Origin: Odontocerum albicorne
Lineage: Eukaryota; Arthropoda; Insecta; Trichoptera; Odontoceridae
Assembly (NCBI GenBank): GCA_949825065.1
Contig: OX463862.1
Span: 13,573,592 to 13,637,591, forward strand
DNA: 64,000 nt
Reading direction: 5' to 3'
Every line of letters starts with the position of its first letter. Position 1 is the first letter of the stretch. Position numbers and translations under genes: made by a program. The notes under the pieces were generated by a model. The model had not been told where the DNA came from and did no database searches. It was given only the letters and a program-made list of their open reading frames with translations. Below are positions 31,405 to 42,399 of the stretch, one piece after another.

Positions 31405-32033
31405 GGTCGTCCTTCAGCTCGGGAATTGATCGGGGGTCATTCTTATAGACATTAATCATTATAGACAGGTCATTCTTATAGAAATATTTCACATAATCCC
31501 AGAGAAAATAGTCCAACGGTGTCAGATCACCATGATCTTGGTGGCCAATTTACATCACCGTTTCCGGATATTACAATACATTGAATAAAACACACAATTT
31601 GCTTTGATTTCAAAAAACTTTTTATTGGTCATTCAAATATAATGTATGACATTTAAACACAAAAAAAATATCCGCCAAATGTCCACCTCTTGCAGCTCCA
31701 CAGATGTCCACTCTTTTGTTAAAATTTTCGATGACATTTTGGCATAATTGCGGTTCTAACTCACCAATAACGCGAATAATTTCGTCCTTCAGCTCAGGGA
31801 TGATCGGGGGTCATTCTTATACACCACCTTTTCACATAATCCCAGAGTCTAACGGTGTCAGATCACATGATCTTGGTGGCCAATTAACATCACCGTTTCC
31901 GGAGATTACAATACATAAAATAATTCAACAATTTGAACGCGTTGTTGTATTGCATACGACTCCATTTTTATAAATCGCCATCAGTGTTTAATACAAAATT
32001 GAAAAAAAAACGCTAAATTTGAAAGACCCTTTA
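31405..32033 (-). mobile_element. Two adjacent family F (Tc1/mariner superfamily) deletion copies
   Basis: The right end is the family terminus (GGGTCTTTCAAATTTAGCG reversed). The minus strand starts MESYAIQQRVQIVELFYVL, then jumps to sequence encoding the W-P-P-R-S-C-D-L segment (degenerate), the Y-K-N-D-P-R-S segment and the C-terminal VIENFNKRVDICGAARGGHL. 31405-31575 repeats the W-P-P to Y-K-N-D part, so two truncated copies lie end to end. Confidence 0.65.
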
Positions 32034-32105
32034 ATTGGTTCGATTCCCGTGTTAGAGCGCCTTGAAGAGAGTCTGCTCTCTAAATTACGCTATATATAGT
32101 ACATT
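32034..32105 (-). repeat. SINE-3 head
   Basis: The reverse complement resembles 17165-17225 with a B box GGGAATCGAACC. Confidence 0.45.
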
Positions 32106-32425
32106 GTCATTTTATTATTATTGTTAAAATATTTAATTATAAGTACATAACAACTTGATTATTGGGTTGAAATAACTCAACGAAATATTAGATGAGATCC
32201 GTACAATTTGCCAATAAATTTACGTTGCAAATACTCGTATATTGCATTACGTATTTTTGCAATAATACTTTCAGATGTGCATATCTCATATCGCTTTTGC
32301 AATCTCAGTGATAGTTATGGTTATTGTGTAGTAGTTATTCATTATTGTGTTACACTTTCGTTGTATAAAAAGATATGTTGAAAGATGCAAACATATTTCC
32401 ATCAGTTAACAAAGTATAGTATTTA
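32106..32425. other. No feature seen
   Basis: A+T-rich. Confidence 0.35.
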
Positions 32426-32427
32426 GA

Positions 32428-32566
32428 AATCTTTATATTAGATTGTTTGTATTGAAGTAAAAATCTTTATATTAGATTGTTCGTATTGAAGTAAAAATCT
32501 TTATATTAGATTGTTCGTATTGAAGTAAAAATCTTTATATTAGATTGTTCGTATTGAAGTAATTTC
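32428..32566. repeat. 34-bp tandem repeat, four copies
   Basis: The unit starts AAATCTTTATATTAGATTGT and ends GTATTGAAGTA. Copies are nearly identical; the first has one T for C. Confidence 0.9.
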
Positions 32567-32600
32567 ATATTTTTAGACCAAATTCAAATACAAAATAACA

Positions 32601-32798
32601 CTAAACGTTCGTTTTAAGAATCTCGTTAATCTCTCGTATCGTGGAACAGTTATTCTGAATCAAAGCTTTAAATTGGTTATCATCAGTGGTAAATGTCCTT
32701 CCGGAGAGGACAACACCTTGGTGTACCGTGGCATACATTAAGGATTCTTTTAAATAATATTTGAAATCAAGATCACTCCTTGCATTGTCGTCATACAC
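32601..32798 (-). other. Unidentified open frame, possibly an exon
   Basis: The minus frame reads DLDFKYYLKESLMYATVHQG, VVLSGRTFTTDDNQFKALIQ and NNCSTIREINEILK to a stop at 32601. Amino-acid composition looks more protein-like than neighbouring frames, and an AG follows a weak tract just upstream (near 32806). I do not recognise the family. It could be a terminal exon, a transposon scrap or chance. Confidence 0.2.
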
Positions 32799-32969
32799 TC
32801 ACTAGTGGTACATGTTTTTTTTTTGGTTTATGTGACATCTTTTCCTTTTCGGTAGTAAAAAAACATGAAGCACTAGAAAACAAACAACTTATTTTGTAAC
32901 ATTTTTAAAATTATGCCAAAAAACCGCTCAAGCAATTTCGTATTCTTCAGTTTAAATCCTGGGTATTGG

Positions 32970-33460
32970 TTAGCAGCAAAGCTCAGCATCTTTTCCTCCA
33001 CTCCGCTCGGTCTTCAGCGATCCTCTTGAGCAATGTATAGGAGGTGCAGTCCATATCGTGGCATATTTGCTCCAGATACTCTCGGCGCGGACGGCCTCTG
33101 CCAATCGATCCCTCAATAATTCCCTCCAGTATATTGTGCAGGAGATTTTCATGTCGCAGCATATGACCCATCCATTCTGCACGCCTTTCTGATATGGTGT
33201 TTGACAGGTGCCTGGTTCCTTCGATCCTGCTGAGAACCTCGTAATTTGTAATGTGGTCTCTCCAGGAAATCCTTAGAATTCGTCTATAGGTCCACATCTC
33301 GAAGGCCTCTAATCTTTTTCGATCCCTTTCGCCTATACACCATGTCTCGCAACCATACATCAAAATATTCCACACATATGTTTTGACCAATTGCTTGCGG
33401 AGCTTCAGGTCCATGTTGTTGGATTCGAAAATCTTTGATTTCTTATTAAAGGCGAGTTTT
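32970..33460 (-). pseudogene. RTE-like reverse transcriptase C-terminal domain, long intact stretch
   Basis: A 143-codon stretch reads MDLKLRKQLVKTYVWNILMY, GCETWCIGERDRKRLEAFEM, WTYRRILRISWRDHITNYEV and so on to HMLRHENLLHNILEGIIEG and IGRGRPRREYLEQI. It shows the L-x-Y-G-C-E-T-W, E-M-W-x-x-R-R-x-L-x-I-x-W and G-R-G-R-P-R-x-x-Y motifs of the domain behind the polymerase. An in-frame A-F-N-K-K-S-K-I-F precedes it to about 33455. It lacks the polymerase core. Confidence 0.8.
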
Positions 33461-33511
33461 ATTTAGGTAAAAATGGCCGAAAAATACGCTAAATAATTAC
33501 CTATTATAATA

Positions 33512-34000
33512 TTAGGAGGACAAATTAGTTCGGTTCATTTACAAAAGATGGCTCTGGCTGTTAAGAATGGTTCATAGTGACAGCCGATTTTGGCGGTTTC
33601 ATAGAGGTTAGACATCTGCGAATGATATTCAGTTTATATCGCTTTGAGTTTCATGCAAAAACCTTGTTTTGTACAGTGTTGAAAATGTCAAATTTTGTGT
33701 TAACCAAGCAGCATTTGCGGGAGGTTTTAATTTTCTGCTTTAATTGGAAGAAAAGTGCAGCTGAAGCCCATCGAATGCTTGTCGAAGTTTATGGTGACGC
33801 TGCCCCAACTGATAAATCATGTAGGGAATGGTTTCCACGTTTCAAGGATGGAGATTTCAGCGTCGAAGACAATCCTCGCTCTGGACAGCCAAAAAAATTC
33901 GAGGACAAAGAATAAGAGGCATTACTCGAAAAATATCAGAGTCAAACGCAAGAGTTAACAACGAAAATGCTGTCCTAACGATATCTATCTGACAACATTA
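33512..34000 (+). pseudogene. Mariner (Mos1/mauritiana-like) 5' fragment
   Basis: The terminus TTAGGAGGACAAATTAGTTC follows a TA at 33510-33511. The transposase start at 33685 reads MSNFVLTKQHLREVLIFCFN, WKKSAAEAHRMLVEVYGDAA, PTDKSCREWFPRFKDGDFSV and EDNPRSGQPKKFEDKE, then a stop. This is the HTH DNA-binding half of a Mos1-type transposase. The following codons continue the family (E-A-L-L-E-K, S-Q-T-Q-E-L) before the element breaks off near 34000. Confidence 0.8.
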
Positions 34001-35020
34001 TATATTTAAAAAAAAATTAGTAGCAGAATTGTTGGCTTTTGCATATAAGTAATATTTCCTCTGGTGCCAGACTTGGTCATTATGTAGGCTTCAGGATATT
34101 AATTGTACTATAAACAAACCTCTTTTCTAACAGTTTTTATAGTGTCGCTTAGCCTATTGGAGAATATATCCGAGAAATACGATAATACTTTCTAGTTTCT
34201 TATGAATTAAATATATGAAATTACTTTTCTTATATTAACCGTGGTATCATTACATATTTCCAAGAAAATTACATCACTTTTATCAAATAAGGATATTTAA
34301 TATCATATCCATATGTCATTTGAAATTATAAACTTTCTTAAAAACCTGTAAATGGAGCAAGACACGTTTGTAATGAACGTTCTCATATTGATTTTCCACT
34401 TGGTTTTTCGTCGAAATTAGAATTTTATAAAACGTCGGATACACACCATTCAGTGGACATACAAAGAACACGAGTATTATGATCTAACTGTTAACATAAC
34501 ATATATGGTATAACCATTGTGTATACGAAATAAACAAAGTGTCTATTAATAATATGAGTATTTCAATGGTGCCGCCTCGGCATAAACATCCATTTACGAA
34601 TTTATCCATGTAATATATGTTATTTTAATGACGATGTATTCTTTCGACGTAAACAAAGTCTTTAATTAATACTTATTCCCAGTACAGCGGCTTTTTGCAA
34701 AGGCACTTGAACTTATCAAGCCTGACGGGAGATCCCTTATTATTTCACTCGTACAATCGAGGATTTACTCTGCTGCATAAAAGGAAGAAACTACGAGTAA
34801 CATCGTTTCCAATCGTCCACTATTGTACCTTAAGAGAAGCTGATACCATTGACGAGGGATAACATAACGTTTCATCGCTGAGGTGAATTTCACACATGTT
34901 AAAACTCAAATAATATAAGAATGTTTATCAAAGAATCTTTATTTTCAATAAATCTAATCAATTCAACATTGTTCACTGGCTGCGAAGACCAACATTTGGC
35001 TGATTATCCATTTAAAATTT
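34001..35020. other. About 1 kb without a recognisable feature
   Basis: 34680-34870 is somewhat G+C richer, but all six frames are broken. Confidence 0.4.
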
Positions 35021-35021
35021 T

Positions 35022-35051
35022 AATAAAAAAAAAACGCTCAATTTGAAAGAC
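35022..35051 (-). mobile_element. Family F terminal repeat, solo
   Basis: Contains CGCTCAATTTGAAAGACCC preceded by an A run, as at 5050-5084. Confidence 0.5.
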
Positions 35052-35059
35052 CCTTTAGT

Positions 35060-35460
35060 ACTGGTAGAAAAGGAAAACGTCTGAGGAGATAGATGATAGA
35101 ATATGAATAATCCCAAGAGAGATAGATGGTAGAAAAGGAATAAGTCTGAGGAGATAGACGATAGAATATGAAATAATCTCAAGAGAGATAGATGGTAGGA
35201 AAGGAATAAGTCTGAGGAGATAGATGATAGAATATGAATAATCTCAAGATAAATAGATGGTAGGAAAAGAATAAGTCTGAGGAGATAGATGATAGAATAT
35301 GAATAATCCCAAGAAAGATACGAGTAGATGGTTGAAGAGGAATAAGCTTAAGAGACATAGATGATAAGAATATGAATTATCCCAAGACAGACAGAAATAA
35401 ATAATCCCAATAGAGATATGTTAGATGGTAGTATAGGACTATCCCAAGAGAGGTAGTCGT
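35060..35460. repeat. Degenerate ~66-bp tandem repeat
   Basis: The unit combines GATAGATGATAGAATATGAA and TAATCCCAAGAGAGATAGAT with a GGAATAAGTCTGAGGA segment. About five units, decaying to the right. Confidence 0.8.
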
Positions 35461-35814
35461 ATAAAACGTACCGAGATAAAATGATAGGTTTGATGAATTA
35501 ATGATATGTTGACAAAGGAAATGCGATAGTCGTGTTGGTGGTGTTTAGATAGTGTATTTACACTCGACCTTGCGCAGCGGACAAACGCTGCTTGAATACT
35601 ACAATACAATGCACGCTAGATTAGCCATATTCCCTTGGCAGGAGCGAACTGGGCACTTTTCTGGTTCAAGTATTTTTATATGAGTTCCACAAGTCGACAC
35701 CTTCAATTATTTAAAGTATGTTAAAAAAAATACTAATTATAATTATGGAAACCTTCTTGGTGGAACATCATGACATACAAAAATAAATCGAAACAATTAT
35801 TTAATATTATTGAC
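35461..35814. other. No feature seen
   Basis: 35570-35660 is slightly G+C richer but has no recognised content. Confidence 0.35.
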
Positions 35815-36235
35815 AACCTCCGTGGCCTTGTTGGTAAGACACTTGCCTTCTTAGTCGGGGCTAGCAGATTCCATTCCCGTTGGAACCCAGATATTTAAAG
35901 AAAGGGATCGCTGTCTGGTTTTCAATGAAGGTCTCTTTAATATCTTTCTGATTGGCTGGAAGAAATTACCACATTGCAATAAAGCCATCAAATTTTACTG
36001 TATTCAACAAAAGATGTAATACAACTGCATACGAAATACTTCTCCATTGCATGATTTTGATCCAATTGGAGTTTACATCCCGTTGGTACTCCATTTATTT
36101 TTTTAAAATCAGTCTGGTTTACACTTCAAGCCTTTTAAACATATCTCTGGTTGGCTGGAAGAGATTGCCACGTAGTAATAAATACGCTAGGTTGTATTGT
36201 ATGTGACGAAATTGTAACACAGTAAAATACTCTGT
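35815..36235 (+). repeat. Two SINE-2 copies in tandem
   Basis: The first starts CCTCCGTGGCCTTGTTGGTA. The second lacks most of its tRNA head and runs from about 36050 to the tail near 36230. Both carry a TCTGATTGGCTGGAAG or TCTGGTTGGCTGGAAG body motif. Confidence 0.6.
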
Positions 36236-36239
36236 TAAC

Positions 36240-36485
36240 TTTTTGCTCTTTTTGGTCCATTCACCGTTCTGAGGATGCTCGTTGGGCGAAACAGTAACTG
36301 AAATAAAGTAAACTTTTTGTTTTGTTGTTGTATAGTTATAATTCTGAAGATGCTCATTGGGCGAAATCGGTATTTGGAAGAACGTTATTTAATCAACTTT
36401 TTATTGAATTTTTGTAACCTAACCTCGTTGTGCGAAACGGTAAAATGATTTATTTTTGTAATTTATTTGTGATGTAGAAATTAGT
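36240..36485. repeat. Imperfect internal duplication
   Basis: GAGGATGCTCGTTGGGCGAA (36272) recurs as GAAGATGCTCATTGGGCGAA (36347), and a shorter echo (CCTCGTTGTGCGAAACGG) is at 36423. No other content. Confidence 0.45.
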
Positions 36486-36489
36486 TGAG

Positions 36490-36950
36490 TGATACCAGGA
36501 AATGTGCAAAATATACATACATCCTAGCACACTGTTTCCATAATGCTGTAGGCATAGAGCACAGATCACCACACTCTCATATCTCAACGCACATATTTCG
36601 CCTCTACCACATATATACATCTTTTAATACAAATAACTTTTTAAGTTTCCCTATTTCAAGACATCATTCACTCGATCCAACCACACTATCATTGGTCTGC
36701 CTCTACCACGCCTTTGTATATTGTTTTTTAGGGTGTCTTTATTCATTCGTTCCACATGTCTAAACCATCTCAGAGTGATCGTATTAATTTTACTCAACAC
36801 ATCAGCCTTAAGTTCACATTCATCCTTTATCACTTAATTTCAATTCTGTCATACATTGTCCCCCCATATATTCTTCTCAGTACGTTAATTTCTTTACTAT
36901 GTATTCGGTTTCTTTTTTCATGTCCACACATAATAAAATAAATAAATAAA
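36490..36950 (-). pseudogene. RTE-like C-terminal region
   Basis: The minus strand gives RIYGGTMYDRIEIK, then (other frame) IKDECELKADVLSKINTITL, RWFRHVERMNKDTLKNNIQR and RGRGRPMIVWLDRVNDVLK. This is the LRRxxGxxxxDR...LRWFxHxERM...RGRGRP signature. Confidence 0.7.
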
Positions 36951-36984
36951 GATAGATATATCGAAATTACCATAGTATCGGAAA

Positions 36985-37170
36985 GAAGTATCGATTTATT
37001 TTTTCATGCTATATGTCCTCAGTGAGGTACAGGCAAAAGCCTAGTTTACTGGGAACACGACAAATGAAAGGCAACAAACCCAGATCCATTAAAATTGTAT
37101 GTCCAAATTAAATTGGTTTTTTCACAAATGATGTATATTTCTTGTCATGTGTAAAATAAATTAATACACA
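36985..37170. repeat. Dispersed Repeat B, ~180 bp
   Basis: The core GAGGTACAGGCAAAAGCCTA and GGAACACGACAAATGAAAGG is shared with 12325-12530, 13850-14565 (interrupted), 49445-49660 and 61825-61950. Confidence 0.65.
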
Positions 37171-37189
37171 TATTTATCCTGAAATCACA

Positions 37190-37340
37190 CATATCTTTAA
37201 AGGAAATGAAAAAGATAATATATTTAAGAGAGAAGCTGTCAAAAGCCTTGAGCTCATCTCATAACATCTCCCTAGTCGAGATACATCCCCAGAAGTAGAG
37301 GGTAAACCCGGATCAAGGACATTAGAAATTTTTCAATCCA
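37190..37340 (+). repeat. RTE-like 3' UTR segment
   Basis: GAGCTCATCTCATAACATCT and CGAGATACATCCCC match the 3105-3180 segment, and reversed 38990-39075. Confidence 0.4.
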
Positions 37341-37869
37341 CACCCTTCCACCAAAGTTGGTATCAAAATAGCGTTGTGGACTATTATTTTAGTAGATTGT
37401 AATAATGTCAAAATAAATTGGGATAATGTCAAATAAATACGATAAGCCACGGGTATCACAAGTACAGCACAACAGATGTAACGTGATGATTTAAAAAAAC
37501 TGAAGCCTCCTCTGGATAATTTCACACAGTCAGTACTAGCGCACAATTTAGCACTCGTATTCAGTACAATATACATATTATCATAATCAATGTTACTTGT
37601 TACTCCCATATTCGCAGGGCCATCTTAACCATTGGATTAATAGTACTACAGCCCTAGGGCGCCACACACTAAGGTGTTTAGTTTTATTATTTCTTTCTTT
37701 TTTTAATTATGAAATTATTTTTTATGCATTTATTAAAATTCTAAATTAATCGACTTGTCAATTTTATTTTAATTATTGTATATCTTTATAGTTTTATTAT
37801 GGTATGTTTATAATGTTAAATTTATAGTCTTATTTTGTTTTACTAACGTATAAATTAAATTACTTCATC

Positions 37870-38230
37870 TTTTTTATTTAGATCTTGGATCTGTTGTTGC
37901 GAAAATTATTCTTGGAAGGCTGAGCATCAGCTGTCTTTCCACCTTTTAGGAGGCTTTTCTATGTCCTGCGGGGATCTCATAGGACACTGCGTATGGGAGT
38001 CTGTCTTTCCCCTTTTCTATCCATAAGGTCACGCCAGTATCGTCTTATATTCGTACTCCATCTAAAGATATCTTCTGTGTTGCAGGTCTGTCGAATATGA
38101 GAATTTCTGACCCTATCTCTGAGAGATTTTCCTGCGATGGTTCATAATATTCTCGTTTTGAATGTTCAAGAAGGCTTTTTATTTCAGTTACGTCGGTCTG
38201 ATTTCAAAGTTATAAGTCTAACTAAAGTGT
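37870..38230 (-). pseudogene. Non-LTR retrotransposon C-terminal scrap
   Basis: The minus strand shows R-P-A-T-Q-K-I-S-L, D-D-T-G-V-T-L-W and a P-P-K-R-W-K-D stretch, resembling the RPxKRWxD end of jockey/RTE-like proteins. Heavily broken. Confidence 0.35.
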
Positions 38231-38459
38231 TATAAAAAATATCACGTGTAATATAAAAAAAACAACGCATACTCTAAAAATGTCATAACGTGAAAGACAC
38301 AAAATATAACAACACTTGTATAGAACAAAAAAATAATATACTAAATTACTATGTAAAATAAAAAGGTCAAACGCGTAATACAGTTATCGAAAACTGTTCA
38401 CATATAGAAGTGATTCCCAAAGTGAGTCTGTGTGTTGAAATACTACCTTAATCAAAAAG

Positions 38460-38830
38460 TTTTAGGACCGGCCACCGTGTGGCGCTGTCAGTCACCCGAT
38501 TGGAATTCTTTTTTTTTTGTTAGGTTACCACATCTATCATTGACACTTCCCTCCAAAGTTCAGCGTCATAGCTTGATATTTGTAAAAGTTACGCTGTACT
38601 GAGTACATCTACCTTTGTGCGTGTTTTCGATTTTTAACAAGTTTGAAAATGGCATCAACTGTGCATCGACGGATTTGCATTAAATTTTGTGTGAGGTAGT
38701 AATTCGTGGTTTTGAACCGAATCATCAATATGCTTATAATATAATGATACGAAGCGACAACTAACGGAAATGTGCGAACCACAAACTATTGGATGAGGTG
38801 TCAGTTAGATTTTGCTTTTCAATACTACCA
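38460..38830 (+). pseudogene. Mariner-superfamily 5' fragment
   Basis: A terminal-like stretch AAGTTTTAGGACCGGCCACC is followed by a leader and a short transposase start MASTVHRRICIKFCVR (about 38649). The following helix-turn-helix region is broken and truncated. Confidence 0.45.
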
Positions 38831-39149
38831 CTAACATAAATGGCGCTTGTATAAATTAATTTTAAATTTAATTATGTTACACCAACATATACGCAACTCT
38901 TAGATATGTTCTGACCTTGAGCGCTGTGTAAAAATCGTGAACCAAAATGTTTGCGAATCAATTCACTATGGTGTCGGCTGAAAACCATTTGATGTCCTCG
39001 CGACTTGGCTCGCCCTATATTGATGGGGTGTATCTCGACTGAGGGGATAGTTGGAGATGAGCTCAGACCTATTGATAGGTTTTCTCTTAAATGTATTTTC
39101 TGCTTATTAAATGTACCATATATAATAGAATTCAATAAAACATATTGTA

Positions 39150-39770
39150 AAAAAGTATTATAAATAAATTTGAAGGGGTGGTAGAGAAAGGCAAAGGAAA
39201 GTATGGTTGAATCTAGTTCGTGATATTTTGATAGGAGATAATGTTAAAGGTAAGAGAAATTGTAAGAGAAGTTTGAATTAAGAATATGATGAACAAACTG
39301 ATAAGAAAAAACGATTAACAATATGGTGGGATTGAAACGTGGGCGTGAGAAAAGGCTAAAATGATACGAATAAATGCTGGAGAAAAGCCTGCACTGTGAT
39401 GAATACATGAGGTGGCAGTTTATGACAGAATACAGTATGAATTAATTAGGGATGAATGCAAACTTAAGGCTGATTTGTTGAGTAAAATGAAGATCACTCT
39501 GCGATGGTTTGAGCATATAGAACGAATGAATGAAGAAAGACTAACAAAACCTTTATATATAGTGCAAACGTGACTAGAAGACGTGGTAGTGGATGGCCAA
39601 GGAGGATGGTTGGATCAAAGGAATGATATTTTGAAAGAAGCAAATATAAAAAATCAAAGCAATCCTAAAAGTTGTATGAAGAGGGGTTTGAATGGAGAAC
39701 AGGCAGAAGATGTGCGTTACTAAAGAACAGTTTGGCGCTCTCTCCTCTGCCTACCCGTATCAATCCGATA
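39150..39770 (+). pseudogene. RTE-like C-terminal region
   Basis: The plus strand reads VYDRIQYELIRDECKLKADL, LSKMKITLRWFEHIERMNEE and RLTKPLYIVQT. It then continues in other frames, with a C-M-K-R segment and a W-R-S segment, to the closing CTCTCTCCTCTGCCTACC. It preserves ACTTAAGGCTGAT, the intact form of the site interrupted by a piggyBac MITE at 49693. Confidence 0.65.
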
Positions 39771-40300
39771 AAACAATAATAGTACGAGTATCAACATTCT
39801 GATGTTAATATCAAAATGATCATTTTTTTTTAAATATGAAAAAGTGCACCTGATGTTTTTAGCCCAAGGCACATTCATGAAATAGGATGGCCCTGCATAT
39901 TAGGACTGTGATAAGAACGTCTAATGAAAACGTGGAACACCTCTAATTAATCTATCAAGTGTTTATGGGTGTTTTCGTAGTAAAATCATAAAAACATATA
40001 ACCATCTATCAAAATAACGTACATCTATCGGAACACATGGACGAGCGAATTTATCGATCCCCACTTTAGTTATATTTATGACTTGTTCAACTTTTTCAAC
40101 TGGATGACTTATCGAATGGGATATTTTATTAATACGGTTCAATTTACATAACAGTGATTGAACTTTTAAATTAAATTTTTTGTCGATTATTGAACTTCAA
40201 AATGATTTTTTTTCCAATTTGTGAAGTGTTTTGTCTTCGCAATTTTCATATACGAATCGTAGACTATGAGAGGAAGCGAAATATGTAGAATAGACACATT

Positions 40301-40492
40301 TTAACACTTGCCACCCTATGATGGATAGTGAGTGACCAGGACTTACATAATAAAATAATTTTATAGCTAATTACAAAAAATAACCTAGCAGATTTTGCAT
40401 AATTTTAATTTAAAACATACATTTTTCACTGGATGGTGGGCGTCCAGCATAGTGGCTGGCGGAATTGTTTAGCACAGTAAGGCAAGTGTTAA
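40301..40492. mobile_element. piggyBac-like MITE of a second family, 192 bp
   Basis: TTAA at 40301-40304 and 40489-40492. Termini CACTTGCCACCCTA and, reversed, CACTTGCCTTACTG are good inverted repeats. Distinct in sequence from the 600-bp family. Confidence 0.75.
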
Positions 40493-40499
40493 ATGTCAT

Positions 40500-41490
40500 G
40501 CTGGAAAAGGATGTTACAAACTCCATGAATGACAAGTCAAACTAATGCATCAATTCGCGAAGAAAAGAATTACCGACAGATTGTCGACAATATGACTACA
40601 ACGAGTCTTTCGATTCTTTGGGCACAACATGGCCGTGGCCAAGGAAACAGTTTGCAGAGTCTTGTGGTCACTGGAAAGCGTAGAAAGATGACGCATAAGA
40701 GGAAGAATCTCAATTCGTTGGATAAGGTTACCCTTAACAACAGCTCTTTGAACTACGGAGTGGAATGATAGATGGAGAGGATTTGTCAAGGGCTATCATG
40801 GAAGTCGAACGAACGAAACTCAATCATGAGCTACGTACAACACGGTGGATACTGCTATTATTATCATATACATATGAGGAATAAATCATTTGAAAAGAAG
40901 CGTAATTAGCGATTTGCGGGGTGTGAGCGTATTTATTTTTTAATCTGACCACCTTATATGTATCACTGCCTTCACAACTAATTTAATCTCGCACATTCTT
41001 CAGCCACTATGGACCATTCTTGAAGACATTGGTTTGATAATTCAATGTACCAAAGACCTGCCTTGTGTCCCTGTGACTTCCTTTTATAAGGTATAGATGT
41101 AAACAAAGATCGAACTGTTGACATACTCAGATGACTTGTGTAAACGTTCTTCACCTTGACGAGTTGTGACACCTCGACAATACAATACGACGGTTAAACC
41201 TCGCTAATGGTGTGGCAGTCGATTTAAAATGACACGTTTTGTTCATTAATCAATACAATTATTAATTAGCTATCGCTATTTAAAACAATAGTCATAAAAT
41301 ATAAAGTAAAACCATTATTTTGACTTCATTTTTTACCTGCGCGTCGAGAGGACCTACGAACTTCTTCCCCATAAGAGACTCGTACCACAAATCTTAATGA
41401 TCTAGATGCAGACTCACAAAGTTCCTCCACGTGAGGACCAAATGAGAGCCTACTTTTAGTACTTTGTATCCCGAACTCGTGTTTTAAGGA
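40500..41490. other. No gene supported
   Basis: Overlapping open frames at 40529-40789 on both strands have no convincing domain. A decayed Tc1-like helix-turn-helix is conceivable at 40540-40700 but not demonstrable. The rest is A+T-rich. Confidence 0.3.
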
Positions 41491-41492
41491 TA

Positions 41493-42395
41493 CGGTGGTA
41501 CCTCGGGTTACGAACTTAATTCGTTCTTTGATTCCGTTTGTAATGTATCCCTACCAATGTTATCTTATCATACTCGTATACTCTTATCCACTTCCAATAT
41601 ATCATACAAACCAATGTCAACCATATCTCTGTACTATGTAATCTAGAACCTGTGTTATCACATGTATGTCAAACTTAACTCAATGTATTATGTTTAAATT
41701 TATTATCTTGTTGGCGGTTTTCTATCCAAATTCAATAAAGATTTGGTATCACTAAATGGAAGAAAACTGCGAACGAGATAAATCGCCTGATATCGATTTG
41801 ACCTTAAGGGCAAAGATAACATACCCGAAACATTCCTTTTTAATATATCAAGGGTCGTACATGTGGTTATCTTTCCTTTAAATAGGACGTCATATCAGAT
41901 GCAGAAATCATTATTCTTAAAGCCACTACGATGTTAACATCATCGTTATTATTACTTCTATAAATATTGTTAATATTATACTTCAATTTAATTCAACCAT
42001 TATACAAATAAAATTACACAGTTGAAATTCTAAAAGTGTTTTTGTTGCAAAAGGCCATAACACGTTCGCGAGCCGAAATGTTCGCAAACCGAAACAATTT
42101 TTCTTGGGAGCCATAATGAGGGTTAATTAAATGCAAAATATATTTTATGTATACTGTATATTATATATGTTATATAGAAAGCAAAAAAATGTATCAAGAA
42201 CAATGAACGCAACGACAAACAATGTTCACAACGCGCGCACCTGAGAACAACTAATGCGTAATTGCGTAATGCACCGTTACAACTAATTCGTGAGCCGAGG
42301 CATTGTACGCAGGTCGAGTCAACATTTGTTCGGAAATTGTGTTCGTAAGCCGATTTGTTCGTGACTAGAGGCGTTCGTCACCCGAGGTTTGACTG
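41493..42395. mobile_element. Tigger/pogo-like MITE, about 900 bp, TA-flanked
   Basis: The left end CGGTGGTACCTCGGGTTACG and, reversed, right end CAGTCAAACCTCGGGTGACG form inverted repeats with TA outside (41491-41492, 42396-42397). CAGTxxxxCCTCGG termini and TA targets are typical of pogo/Tigger elements. Several GTTCGTxAxCCGA-type motifs repeat near the right end. No transposase frame seen. Confidence 0.65.
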
Positions 42396-42399
42396 TATA

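Larger units (their letters stand above)
37615..39895. mobile_element. hAT-like element or composite, 2.28 kb, near-perfect 8-bp target duplication
   Basis: The left end CAGGGCCATCTTAACC and right end (reversed) CAGGGCCATCCTATTT are flanked by CATATTCG (37607-37614) and CATATTAG (39896-39903), 7 of 8 alike. No hAT transposase is recognisable inside. Instead it holds scraps of a retrotransposon (37870-38230), a mariner 5' end (38460-38830) and an RTE (39150-39770). It may be an old element overrun by later insertions. Confidence 0.5.

Noticed and set aside
40529..40789. Tc1-like transposase
   Set aside because: A vague helix-turn-helix look in broken frames is not enough; no termini or catalytic motifs found.
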